DNA from: Symbiobacteriaceae bacterium
GTDB lineage: Bacteria; Bacillota_E; Symbiobacteriia; Symbiobacteriales; Symbiobacteriaceae
Length of the DNA stretch: 20,341 bases
Reading direction: 5' to 3'
Assembly (NCBI GenBank): GCA_027356675.1
Contig: DAHVXO010000138.1
Location: 1 to 20,341, forward strand
The translations under genes were made by a program, and so were the position numbers. The notes under the pieces are model-generated. The model searched no databases and was not told where the DNA came from. It was given only the letters and a program-made list of their open reading frames with translations. Shown here one piece after another: positions 1 to 7,077 of this stretch (positions within the stretch are counted from its first letter, which is position 1; each line of letters begins with the position of its first letter).

Positions 1-824
1 TCAGGCAGATCGCAGAGACCTACCGGAAGGTGCGGAACACCCTACGCTTCTTGCTCGGCAACTTATACGACTTTCACCCGGACCAGGATGCAGTCGCTCT
101 CAACCGGATGGGCGAGTTTGACCGCTTCATGCTCCATCGCCTGGGGGATCTGATCGAACGCTGCACGCGAGCGTACCGCGAGTATGACTACCATGTGATC
201 TACCATGCCGTGCATACCTTCTGCACCAATGACCTCTCGGCGTTCTACCTTGACATCATGAAGGACTGCCTCTACGGCTCGGATTCCGCCGGTGCGGACC
301 GGCGTTCCGTCCAGACCGTGCTGTACCACTGTCTCGACGCCCTCATACGGCTACTGTCGCCCATCCTTGCATTCACGACCGAGGAGGCCTACCAGCTCAT
401 GCCCAAACCCCAGGGCTTCCCAGTCTCCTGCCAGCTCCTGACCATGCCGGAGGCCCGCCCCGGGTGGGCCGACGCCGCTCTGGCCGAGCGGCATGAGCGG
501 ATGCTGGAGGTCCGGGAGACGGTGAACAAAGCGCTGGAGCAAGCCCGGATCGAGAAGCAGATCGGTTCCAGCCAGGAGGCTGCGGTTACCATCTTCCCCA
601 CGAAGGAGTTGCAGCCACTTCTGGCCGGGAGCCTCGACCTTCTGCCGACCCTGCTGATTGTCTCGGAGGTGCGCCTGGGGAAGGAGGCGCCCGAAGTGGC
701 GGTCGAGGTCACGAAGCCCTCCGGAAGCAAGTGCACGCGGTGCTGGAACTACCGTCCGCTCGGCGGCCACCCGGAACACCCCGACCTCTGCGATCGCTGC
801 ACCCTGGTTGTGACCCACCGGTGA
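1..824 (+). CDS. ileS: Isoleucyl-tRNA synthetase, C-terminal part (5' end outside window)
   Basis: Class I aminoacyl-tRNA synthetase that charges tRNA-Ile in the cytoplasm. The reading frame is open from the left edge (first full codon at 3), so no start is claimed. About 273 residues are visible: the helical anticodon-binding domain, beginning with a typical RNTLRFLLGNL motif, a conserved FTTEEAY segment near residue 125, and a C-terminal zinc module of two CxxC pairs (CTRC and CDRC) in the last 30 residues. This is the usual end of the bacterial enzyme that carries the zinc finger. The catalytic HIGH and KMSKS motifs lie outside the window. The gene converges on the ATP-grasp gene with 53 bp between stops. 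Identification is secure. Confidence 0.95.
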   Translation, partial: RQIAETYRKVRNTLRFLLGNLYDFHPDQDAVALNRMGEFDRFMLHRLGDLIERCTRAYREYDYHVIYHAVHTFCTNDLSAFYLDIMKDCLYGSDSAGADRRSVQTVLYHCLDALIRLLSPILAFTTEEAYQLMPKPQGFPVSCQLLTMPEARPGWADAALAERHERMLEVRETVNKALEQARIEKQIGSSQEAAVTIFPTKELQPLLAGSLDLLPTLLIVSEVRLGKEAPEVAVEVTKPSGSKCTRCWNYRPLGGHPEHPDLCDRCTLVVTHR

Positions 825-868
825 ACACGAAGCGGGCCGAGGCCTGCCTGCCCCGGCCACTCGTGGAG

Positions 869-890
869 CCCCCTGCGCTACGGCAGGGGC
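869..890. terminator. Possible hairpin between convergent ileS and ATP-grasp genes
   Basis: A 7-bp GC-rich stem (CCCCTGC at 870-876 with GCAGGGG at 883-889) and a 6-nt loop cover the stop codon of the minus-strand gene. No clear T-run follows on either strand, so a terminator role is only a guess from its position between convergent genes. Confidence 0.3.
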
Positions 891-2116
891 GCCAGATCCA
901 TCTCGAGTGATGCCTCGACCAGATCCAGACGGTGGCAGCACTCGGCCACCGATGAGCCGGTTACAACCGCGAACCCTAGCCGTGAGACGAAGTCACGGGG
1001 CGGCAGTCGCAGCTTCGAGCCAATCCGGGCCTGCCAGACGAGCCGCTCCAGCCCCGGTACGCTGCGGGCAGCTGGGGAGGCCGCCAGCCCGTTCACCTGG
1101 ACGTCGACACGCGGATAGAAGAACCGAATGGCGGCCGCCTGCCGCCTTGTCGGGGCGAGCGGGAGCGGGTTCAGGCCGGCGGCCATGTCGGCCGCCGCAC
1201 GGGCCATGTCGACTCCGGTGGCCAATTGCACCAGGTGCGGGATCAGATCGCCGCCCAGCCGGGCGCCCAGTTCGATCATCCGGGGGCCCGAGGCGGTCAG
1301 CTTCACCTCGGCGTGCGTCGCCCCCGTGGTGATCCCCAGGGCCGCGTGGGCAGAGACGACCGTGGCCAGCACCTCCGCCTCACTGGGGACCGATTCGGCT
1401 GGCGAGACAGCATGGCCAGTCTCCTCGAAGTAGGGGGCGCAGCCCACCTCCTTCCGGGTAACGGCGACCGTGTGGACGGTGCCTCCGTATACGAGGCTCT
1501 CCACGCTGAATTCAGGGCCGTTCAGGAACTCTTCCACCAAGATCACCTGCGGCTGGTTCAGGAGGCGGGCGATATCCGTGGCGGTCTCATAAGCCCGTGC
1601 AAGCCCCTCCGGGTCGTCGGCCCGGACCACACCCAGACTGGCAGCCATGCGCTGCGGTTTCACTACCACGGGGAAACCGATCGATTGGGCTACCGCTTCG
1701 GCCTCAACGAGAGAAGAGACCCGACGGCACCGGGCAGAAGGAACCCCGGCCCGCTGCCAGGTCAGCCGCATCAGGTACTTATCCCGGCAGCGGCGGACGC
1801 TCTCCGGGCTGTTCTGCTTCAGGCCCAGATCGGCTGCAGCCCGGGCGGCAGGCTCCACCGAAAACTCGTCATAGGCGAGAATCCCGTCGACGCGATGCCG
1901 GCCAGCCAGCCGACGGGCCGCTTCCACCACCGGCTCCTCCTCGCTCGCCTCCGCTTGCTCGTAGTCGGTGATATACGGGGCGATCCAGGCCGGCGCGGCG
2001 GTGTGAATCATCAGGACGGAGTGCGCGCCCGCGATTGACCGCAATGCCTGCTCACAATAAATATCCTGCCCGCAGCCGCCATCAGGACAGGGAGGCTGGA
2101 GGTGTCTGGCTCTCAC
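878..2116 (-). CDS. ATP-grasp superfamily carboxylate-amine ligase
   Basis: Predicted cytosolic ligase that uses ATP to activate a carboxylate as an acyl-phosphate and joins it to an amine. It resembles the L-amino-acid ligase / BL00235-like branch; the substrates are unknown. Of 412 residues, ~1-100 form the pre-ATP-grasp domain. The ATP-grasp core follows, with the CRDKYLMR helix (~110), the lysine motif FPVVVKPQ with ASLGVV (~148-165), the VEEFLNGPEFSVE strand (~195) and the metal-binding EVKLTASGPRMIELGARLGG segment (~270-290). The C-terminal lobe has no clear extra domain. The chosen GTG start (2114-2116) has only a weak AGG upstream, and the first ~25 residues do not look like a normal Rossmann start. 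A different frame begins MAAAGRIFIV at about 2080, which fits better and suggests a one-base frameshift or a wrong start. No neighbour hints at its substrate. Confidence 0.8.
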   Translation of the reverse strand: MRARHLQPPCPDGGCGQDIYCEQALRSIAGAHSVLMIHTAAPAWIAPYITDYEQAEASEEEPVVEAARRLAGRHRVDGILAYDEFSVEPAARAAADLGLKQNSPESVRRCRDKYLMRLTWQRAGVPSARCRRVSSLVEAEAVAQSIGFPVVVKPQRMAASLGVVRADDPEGLARAYETATDIARLLNQPQVILVEEFLNGPEFSVESLVYGGTVHTVAVTRKEVGCAPYFEETGHAVSPAESVPSEAEVLATVVSAHAALGITTGATHAEVKLTASGPRMIELGARLGGDLIPHLVQLATGVDMARAAADMAAGLNPLPLAPTRRQAAAIRFFYPRVDVQVNGLAASPAARSVPGLERLVWQARIGSKLRLPPRDFVSRLGFAVVTGSSVAECCHRLDLVEASLEMDLAPLP

Positions 2117-2360
2117 GAAACCTGCTGGATTGCATCTCCCTGGCCTGCGAAACGTTCAGACCGCCGCGGTGGACGTGCACCGGCTCCAGGCCTTCATGGT
2201 GCGCGTAAACACCCTCCACGCGCTCCCGGCAGAGGGCAAGAAGCAGATGCTACGGGCGGTCATCGCCGTGGTCACGGCCTATCGGCCGAAGGCGCGGGGG
2301 AGGTCGCTGCCCGTCGAGATGACGGTCGAGACCCGGGTGGCAACCTCCCTGCAGGTTTGA
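2061..2360 (+). pseudogene. Open stretch resembling the C-terminal end of a large serine recombinase (possible remnant)
   Basis: Frame open from 2061 to a stop at 2358-2360 with no convincing start (a TTG at 2130 lacks a ribosome binding site) and overlap with the ATP-grasp 5' end. The translated end (residues like VHRLQAF, then LPAEGKKQMLRAVI and a beta-like VEMTVETRV) has the rhythm of the coiled coil plus final strand at the C-terminus of large serine recombinases, usually written as FEEKRELLRALVERV. The catalytic domain is absent. If correct, it is a decayed mobile-element fragment. It could also be chance coding in GC-rich DNA. Confidence 0.25.
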
Positions 2361-2411
2361 CCCGCCCGAGCGTGGAAGCAGTCTACACACCAGCCGTTTT
2401 CCACACGAGAT

Positions 2412-2416
2412 AGGAG
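2412..2416 (+). promoter_or_regulatory. Ribosome binding site of the Gfo/Idh/MocA gene
   Basis: AGGAG placed 10 nt before the ATG at 2427; it fixes the start of the oxidoreductase gene. Confidence 0.8.
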
Positions 2417-2426
2417 CAATAGTAAC

Positions 2427-3437
2427 ATGAACGAAACCCCGGTCCGCATGGGCATCATTGGTTTGGGCGTGATCGCCCAGCGGATGTTGCCACTGTTTAC
2501 GGAACACGGCCAGATTCGCATCACGGCGGTCTGCGATGTCAACGGCGACCTGGCCGCCAAAATCGCCACCGACCTGGGCGGAATTCCCGCCTTCACCGAC
2601 TACCGTCGCCTGCTGGCGGAAGGTGCGGTCGATGTGGTCTACGTGGCCACGCCGCCCGCTTACCACCATGCCATTGCCCTGGACGTGATCCGGGCCGGCA
2701 AGCATCTGTTTTGTGAAAAACCCCTGGCCCTGAACGTGGCCCAGGCGGCAGAGATGGTCGCTGCGGCAGAGGTAGCTGGGGTCGTGACCGCCCTCAACAT
2801 TGGCATGCCTTACCGCCCCGGCGTCCGGCGCTTTGGCGAACTCGCCGCTGCCGGGTTCCTGGGTGAACTCCGGCGGCTGGACCTGACCCTGATCTTCCCG
2901 CAGTGGCCACGCGCCTGGCAAATGACCCCCTGGGTCGGCTCCCGGGCGCAGGGCGGACCCATCCGGGAGGTCGGCCCCCATTTTATCCACGTGATCCAAC
3001 GCTTTTTCGGCCCGATCGCGCGGCTACGGGCCGAAATGGAGTACCCCGCTGACCCCGCAGCCTGTGAGCACGGCGCCGCCGGCGTTCTGCAGCTCGCCAG
3101 CGGCCAGATCGTGACCGTCAACGTGGTGTGCCACGTACCCAGGCCGGAGAGCGTAATCCTGACCGCCTACGGCACCAAGGGAACCCTGGCGATCACCGGC
3201 TTCCGGGACCTGCTCGTGGCCGCAGGGAATGGGCCCCTGGTGCCGGACGAATCCCTTGCGAACGCGGCCCAGGGCCTGCAGCCCAACCAGGAGCTTGTGG
3301 CGAACCTGGTACGGGGCGTGTGCGGGGAGCCCGCCGACCTGATTCCCCTCCGGGGCGGGCTCGCGATTCAACGGGTGCTGGATGCGTGGGAGCTCGCAGC
3401 GGCCAACGGCGCCTGGGTCGATATCCCCGCTATTTGA
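2427..3437 (+). CDS. Gfo/Idh/MocA-family NAD(P)-dependent oxidoreductase
   Basis: Predicted cytosolic dehydrogenase acting on a sugar, inositol or related polyol; the substrate cannot be told from sequence. The 336 residues match the family's usual length. The N-terminal Rossmann fold has GLGVIA (12-17) and an acidic residue after strand 2 (CD at 36-37). The family signature EKP is at 97-99. The C-terminal alpha/beta domain contains GGPIREVGPH, with His185 in the place of the catalytic histidine. Family members usually have an aspartate before this histidine, and here the equivalent position is Glu181. The ATG start is supported by AGGAG 10 nt upstream. It stands alone, convergent with xdhC, so the context gives no pathway. 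Confidence 0.9.
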   Translation: MNETPVRMGIIGLGVIAQRMLPLFTEHGQIRITAVCDVNGDLAAKIATDLGGIPAFTDYRRLLAEGAVDVVYVATPPAYHHAIALDVIRAGKHLFCEKPLALNVAQAAEMVAAAEVAGVVTALNIGMPYRPGVRRFGELAAAGFLGELRRLDLTLIFPQWPRAWQMTPWVGSRAQGGPIREVGPHFIHVIQRFFGPIARLRAEMEYPADPAACEHGAAGVLQLASGQIVTVNVVCHVPRPESVILTAYGTKGTLAITGFRDLLVAAGNGPLVPDESLANAAQGLQPNQELVANLVRGVCGEPADLIPLRGGLAIQRVLDAWELAAANGAWVDIPAI

Positions 3438-3549
3438 TCGCCACCATCTGCAAAAGCTCATCCAATTCAAGCTGGGAACCGATCATGCAGCTTAGTTCAA
3501 GGAGGCTGGCCAGCCGCTGGACCTTCTCTTCCGCTACCCGCCACCCGCC
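3430..3549 (-). pseudogene. Fragment resembling the linker before a GAF domain (gene remnant)
   Basis: Directly after the xdhC stop codon the same frame stays open for 39 codons to a TAG at 3430-3432, overlapping the last 8 bases of the oxidoreductase gene. The peptide reads as a coiled-coil linker with the pattern RLASLLELSCMIGSQLELDE, which closely resembles the segment before GAF domains in sensor kinases and phosphatases (LLELSRxLxSxLDLDELL). There is no ATG, GTG or TTG start with a ribosome binding site and no GAF domain follows. I read it as the leftover of a signalling gene joined to the oxidoreductase end by a deletion. The evidence is one short peptide, so confidence is limited. Confidence 0.35.
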
Positions 3550-4662
3550 TTAGCGTGAATGTGCTTGCACCTGCTCTCTGTGAATGCGGCCGTCAGAGTG
3601 GCTCAGCCGACCACCGGACCGCCCGTTGCGCAGGGCGATCAGCTCAGCAGCCAGGGAGACCGCCGTCTCCTCCGGCGTGTGGCCGCCAATATCGAGGCCG
3701 ACCGGACTGCAGATCCGCTCCAGGTCGGCGGGGTTCACCCCGGCCTCCAGCAGCTCCTGCCGCCGCCGCTCGTGCGTGTTGCGGCTGCCAAGGGCGCCAA
3801 TGTATGCCGCCGGAGAGCGCAGTGCTTCGATTAATACCGGGACATCGAACTTGGAATCGTGGGTGAGCACGGCGATCGCATCGCGCGGCCCAACCTCCGT
3901 TTCGGCGAGGTACTCGTGCGGCCATTGCACCACTACTTCATCGGCCTCCGGAAAGCGGGCCCGGGTCGCGAAGACCGGCCGGGCGTCACAGAGCGTGACG
4001 CGATAGCCCAGGAACTTGCCGATGCGCACCGTGGCGGCGGCAAAGTCGATCGCCCCGAAGACGAACATGCGGGGCGGCGGGGCGAACGACTCCAGGAAGA
4101 CCGTGAGATCGTCGCGCCGCTGTTCGCCGTCCGGACCGAAGTGACGCAGGCCGGTCGCACCCTGGCGCAGCATGGCGCGCCCCTCGGCGATCAGCGCCGC
4201 GTCAAGACCGGCTGAGCCCGTCATCCCCGACACCGTCTCCGCCCCGATCAGCAGCTTGGCGCCGATCGGGCCCCCGTTGATCACGGTGGCGACGAGCACG
4301 GGGCGTTCGGTGCGAAGGGCGCCGGCCAGTTCGGGCAGAAGGCTTGGGGCCCAGTCCAGCCGTTCGGCAAAGACCTCAATAGTCCCGCCGCAGGTCAGCC
4401 CGACCTCGAAAGCCTGATCGTCGGCGAACCCGTAGGTGACCAGCTTCGGTCGCCCGGAGGCAAGGATCTCTGTCGCTTCCGCAAAGAGGGCGGACTCGAC
4501 ACAGCCCCCGGAGACCGAGCCGAACACCTCCCCGCGGTCGTTGACGGCCATGACGGCCCCCGGCAGCCGCGGCGCCGACTTGTAGACCCGCACGACCGTT
4601 GCAATCGCTACCTGGCGGCCCGCGGACAGCCAGGCTTCAACTTGCTGCAAGATCTCTCGCAT
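3550..4662 (-). CDS. XdhC/CoxI-family molybdenum cofactor maturation protein
   Basis: Accessory protein of the XdhC/CoxI family, which helps load or sulfurate the molybdenum cofactor of xanthine-dehydrogenase or CO-dehydrogenase type hydroxylases. The 370 residues show both family domains. The N-terminal XdhC_CoxI domain has ATVVRVYKSAPRLPG and GSVSGGCVE at ~25-60, and a conserved TCGGTIEVF at ~95. The C-terminal Rossmann XdhC_C domain has FVFGAIDFAAA (~210), LTHDSKFDVP (~270), GALGSRNTHERR (~295) and SPVGLDIGGHTPEE (~325). The start at 4660-4662 is chosen because GGAGG lies 10 nt upstream; an in-frame upstream start at 4701 has no such site. The end of a CoxE-like vWA gene lies 25 bp upstream in the same direction, as in cox-type operons. 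No hydroxylase subunit is in the window. Confidence 0.88.
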   Translation of the reverse strand: MREILQQVEAWLSAGRQVAIATVVRVYKSAPRLPGAVMAVNDRGEVFGSVSGGCVESALFAEATEILASGRPKLVTYGFADDQAFEVGLTCGGTIEVFAERLDWAPSLLPELAGALRTERPVLVATVINGGPIGAKLLIGAETVSGMTGSAGLDAALIAEGRAMLRQGATGLRHFGPDGEQRRDDLTVFLESFAPPPRMFVFGAIDFAAATVRIGKFLGYRVTLCDARPVFATRARFPEADEVVVQWPHEYLAETEVGPRDAIAVLTHDSKFDVPVLIEALRSPAAYIGALGSRNTHERRRQELLEAGVNPADLERICSPVGLDIGGHTPEETAVSLAAELIALRNGRSGGRLSHSDGRIHREQVQAHSR

Positions 4663-4687
4663 GGCATCACTACCTCCAACTCCTGCG

Positions 4688-4915
4688 TCAGCGTTCCGCA
4701 CGCACCTGGCGCCCGAGCAGGTCGACTAGGCTGGCCAGGCTGTGCCCGCTGACGAATTCATCAAGATAGGGCAGGGCTTCGCTCATGCCCTGTGCCAGGG
4801 GCTGGTAGGTGCTGGACCGCTTCAGCGGATTGACCCAGACAATCCGGTGGGCCACCCGGTCCAACCGCCGGATCGAACGCCGACGCTCGCCTACAGGAGC
4901 TGCAACAGCCTCACC
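4688..4915 (-). pseudogene. Truncated CoxE-like von Willebrand factor A protein (C-terminal remnant)
   Basis: A frame running into a TGA at 4688-4690 encodes about 75 residues. Its last 60 match the end of CoxE-type vWA proteins: HRIVWVNPL, then TYQPLAQGMSEALPYLDEF, then SGHSLASL. The normal protein is roughly 350-400 residues. Here the frame is closed by a TGA at 4916-4918, and nothing in the next 140 bp restores the vWA fold, whose MIDAS motif is missing. The sequence upstream of about 4860 no longer resembles the family, so a deletion removed the 5' part. A 29-codon ORF in another frame (4891-4980) is not recognisable. The remnant lies immediately before xdhC in the same orientation, so it was probably once co-transcribed with it as in CO-dehydrogenase-type accessory operons. 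Confidence 0.7.
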
Positions 4916-5026
4916 TCATCATTTCGGGTGTAGGCCGCAAACTCCTTCTCGCCCGGCGGTATCGCCTGGCGCTCACACATTCTGTCAGGGCTGCAACCAA
5001 CACGCCTCCCCCCAATACCTCCCCAC

Positions 5027-5055
5027 TTGTTCCCATCCGACCCGTGTGTTAAAAT
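5027..5055 (+). promoter_or_regulatory. Sigma-A type promoter of tetR-fabF
   Basis: TTGTTC (5027-5032), 17 bp, TAAAAT (5050-5055). The spacing is ideal and both boxes are close to consensus. Transcription would start near 5062, inside the palindromic operator. Confidence 0.7.
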
Positions 5056-5056
5056 G

Positions 5057-5070
5057 AGTGAGCGTTCACT
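5057..5070 (+). promoter_or_regulatory. TetR-type operator overlapping the transcription start
   Basis: AGTGAGCGTTCACT is a 14-bp palindrome with one mismatched pair and resembles the AGTGAAC/GTTCACT boxes bound by many TetR-family repressors. It sits just after the -10 box and 30 bp before the tetR start, the layout expected for autorepression. Confidence 0.65.
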
Positions 5071-5099
5071 TTCTATACCGACGAGAAAGGGCGTTGCTC

Positions 5100-5714
5100 A
5101 TGAGCCCCCGCGTCAGCGCTGCACACAAGGAACAGCGCCGCCAGGCCATCCTCGATGCGGCCCTGGAGGTCTTCATCGGCAGGGGGTACCAACTGGCGAC
5201 GATCGACGACATCGCCTCCCGCTGCGGCCTCAGTGTCGGAGCGCTCTACCGCTACTTCCGCAACAAGGGCGAGATCATGCTCACCCTGGTGGAGGATCGC
5301 CTGGGCCGGACCCCGGAGTTCTTTGCCCGCCTGACCGAGACCACCGGCGGCCCGTGGCAGCGCATGGAGCGGGCAATCGATCTCTTCGCCTCCGCCCTGC
5401 GGGTCCGCCACCCCGCTACCGGCCGACTCCTGCTGGTCACCCTTGCGGAAGCCGTTCAGGACGGCGAGGTCCGCCGTGGCCTCCACGCCCGCTTCGGCGC
5501 CCTGGTGCACTATCTCGATGGCATCATCAAGGAAGGGGTCGCCGCCGGCGAGTTTCGCCCGGACGTCGACGCCACTGCACTGGCGGTGCTCCTCCTTTGC
5601 GCCGCCGACGGCCTCACCGTCTATTGGGTTACCGACACGCCAGGCGTGGACCTGCGGCTCCTGCGCACGTCCATGCTCGCGATGCTTAGAGCCTACTTGA
5701 CCCACAAGGAGTGA
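5100..5714 (+). CDS. TetR/AcrR-family transcriptional regulator
   Basis: DNA-binding repressor, 204 residues. The N-terminal helix-turn-helix covers ~10-57: RRQAILDAALEVF, then TIDDIASRCGLSVGALYRYFRNKGEI, the canonical TetR recognition helix. The C-terminal ligand domain is divergent, as usual in this family. The start at 5100 is preferred because AAAGG lies about 9 nt upstream and an upstream in-frame start at 5058 would fall inside the operator. The gene ends 6 bp before fabF, whose ribosome binding site overlaps its 3' end, so the two are one transcript. Control of a lipid-related gene suggests an acyl-CoA or fatty-acid-like effector, as in FadR/FabT-like TetR proteins, but this is inference. 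Confidence 0.9.
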   Translation: MSPRVSAAHKEQRRQAILDAALEVFIGRGYQLATIDDIASRCGLSVGALYRYFRNKGEIMLTLVEDRLGRTPEFFARLTETTGGPWQRMERAIDLFASALRVRHPATGRLLLVTLAEAVQDGEVRRGLHARFGALVHYLDGIIKEGVAAGEFRPDVDATALAVLLLCAADGLTVYWVTDTPGVDLRLLRTSMLAMLRAYLTHKE

Positions 5715-5720
5715 CCCGGA

Positions 5721-6962
5721 ATGGACCGCCGTGTTGTCGTGACTGGGATGGGTTTGGTATCGCCGCTGGGCCTGACCGTAGCGGAGAACTGGGAAGCGGT
5801 GCTGGCGAGTCGGTCCGGGATCGCACCGATCACACGCTTTGACGCCTCCCGCCTGACGACGAACTTTGCCGGCGAAGTGAAGGGCTTCGATCCCGCCACG
5901 GTGATGGAGCCCAAGGACGCCAAGCGCTACGAAGTCTTCATTCACTACGCCCTGGCGACCGCCATCCAGGCGGTGGCCGATGCCGGCCTGACCTTCGAAT
6001 CCGAAGCGGACCGCGAGCGGACCGGCGTGGTCATGGGCAGCGGCATGGGCGGGCTGGAGGGCATTGAGTCCACTGAGCGGGTTCTGCTGGAAAAGGGTCC
6101 GCGCCGGGTCTCCCCTTTCTTCATCCCATCGAGCATCATCAACATGGCGCCGGGGCTCATCTCCATGCGCTATGGCATCCTGGGGCCCAACTACGGGACC
6201 GTCTCTGCCTGCTCCTCTGCTGGTCATGCCTTGACCGACGCCTACCACCTCATCTGCCGTGATGAGGCCGATGTGATGATCAGCGGCGGCACCGAGTCCA
6301 CCATGACTGAACTGGCGATGGCCGGCTTCGCCTCCGCCCGGGCCCTCTCCACCCGCAACGACGACCCCCAGGGCGCCTCCCGTCCCTTCGCCGCCGACCG
6401 TGATGGCTTCGTGATGTCGGAAGGCGCCGGCGCCCTGATCCTCGAGGAGTACGAGCACGCCAGGGCCCGCGGTGCCAAGATTTATGGAGAGATGGTCGGC
6501 GGCGGCATGTCCGGCGACGCCTATCACGTGACCGCACCCTCCCCCGATGGCCGCGGCGCTGTCCTGGCCATGAAGGCCGCTCTGCGCAGCGCGGGTATCG
6601 GGCCCGAGCAGGTCGGGTACATCAACGCACACGCCACCTCGACCGAGATCGGCGATGCGATGGAGACCCTCGCCATCAAGAAAGTCTTCGGCGACCATGC
6701 GTTCAAGCTCGCCGTCAGCTCCACCAAATCGATGCACGGGCATCTGCTCGGTGCGGCGGGGGCGATCGAATCGATCCTGACGATCCTGGCGCTGCAGCAC
6801 CAGGTGCTGCCGCCCACGATCAACTACGGGACGCCTGACCCGGCCTGCGACCTGGACTACGTGCCCAACACTGCCCGCCCGGTGCAGGGGCTGGAATACG
6901 CCATCTCCAACAGCTTCGGGTTCGGCGGGACAAACAGCACGGTGGTATTCAAGCGCGTGTAA
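5721..6962 (+). CDS. fabF: 3-oxoacyl-[acyl-carrier-protein] synthase II
   Basis: Condensing enzyme of type II fatty acid synthesis. It joins malonyl-ACP to an acyl-enzyme and lengthens the chain by two carbons. The 413 residues match FabF, and the Cys-His-His triad is complete: Cys164 in TVSACSSAGHA, His304 in NAHATSTEIGD and His341 in MHGHLLGAAG. Lys336 and the C-terminal NSFGFGGTNSTVVF loop are also present. AAGGAG (5706-5711) lies 9 nt before the ATG. It follows tetR by 6 bp, so it is probably under the operator at 5057-5070. No acpP, fabD or fabG lies nearby, so this may be a second, separately regulated copy rather than the housekeeping gene. That cannot be settled here. Confidence 0.95.
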   Translation: MDRRVVVTGMGLVSPLGLTVAENWEAVLASRSGIAPITRFDASRLTTNFAGEVKGFDPATVMEPKDAKRYEVFIHYALATAIQAVADAGLTFESEADRERTGVVMGSGMGGLEGIESTERVLLEKGPRRVSPFFIPSSIINMAPGLISMRYGILGPNYGTVSACSSAGHALTDAYHLICRDEADVMISGGTESTMTELAMAGFASARALSTRNDDPQGASRPFAADRDGFVMSEGAGALILEEYEHARARGAKIYGEMVGGGMSGDAYHVTAPSPDGRGAVLAMKAALRSAGIGPEQVGYINAHATSTEIGDAMETLAIKKVFGDHAFKLAVSSTKSMHGHLLGAAGAIESILTILALQHQVLPPTINYGTPDPACDLDYVPNTARPVQGLEYAISNSFGFGGTNSTVVFKRV

Positions 6963-7012
6963 ATTCGCTGAAACGGACTGGCGGCCTGACCCCGTCCATC
7001 CTGTTAGAAACC

Positions 7013-7067
7013 CCCGTCAGGGAGGGCGCGGGCCTTTCACGAACTGGCCGGGGAATGACCTGACGGG
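7013..7067 (+). repeat. Inverted repeat reaching into the ribosome binding site of the SIMPL gene
   Basis: CCCGTCAGG (7013-7021) is repeated inverted as CCTGACGGG (7059-7067). The second arm overlaps the GGGAGG ribosome binding site (7065-7070) of the next gene, and a GGCC/GGCC pair can close inside the loop. In RNA this would be a 9-bp helix able to mask translation. Confidence 0.5.
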
Positions 7068-7077
7068 AGGTACGTGT

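Noticed and set aside
3504..3515. 12-bp palindrome GGCTGGCCAGCC as an operator
   Set aside because: It is low in complexity, lies between converging genes and inside the GAF-like fragment, and has no promoter nearby.
4891..4980. Small minus-strand gene of 29 codons
   Set aside because: No ribosome binding site and no similarity I recognise. It lies in the decayed region before the vWA remnant.
5073..6800. 575-codon open frame on the minus strand opposite tetR-fabF
   Set aside because: Its translation is His/Gly/Asp-rich with no domain. It is a GC-driven shadow of fabF and tetR, which have complete motifs.
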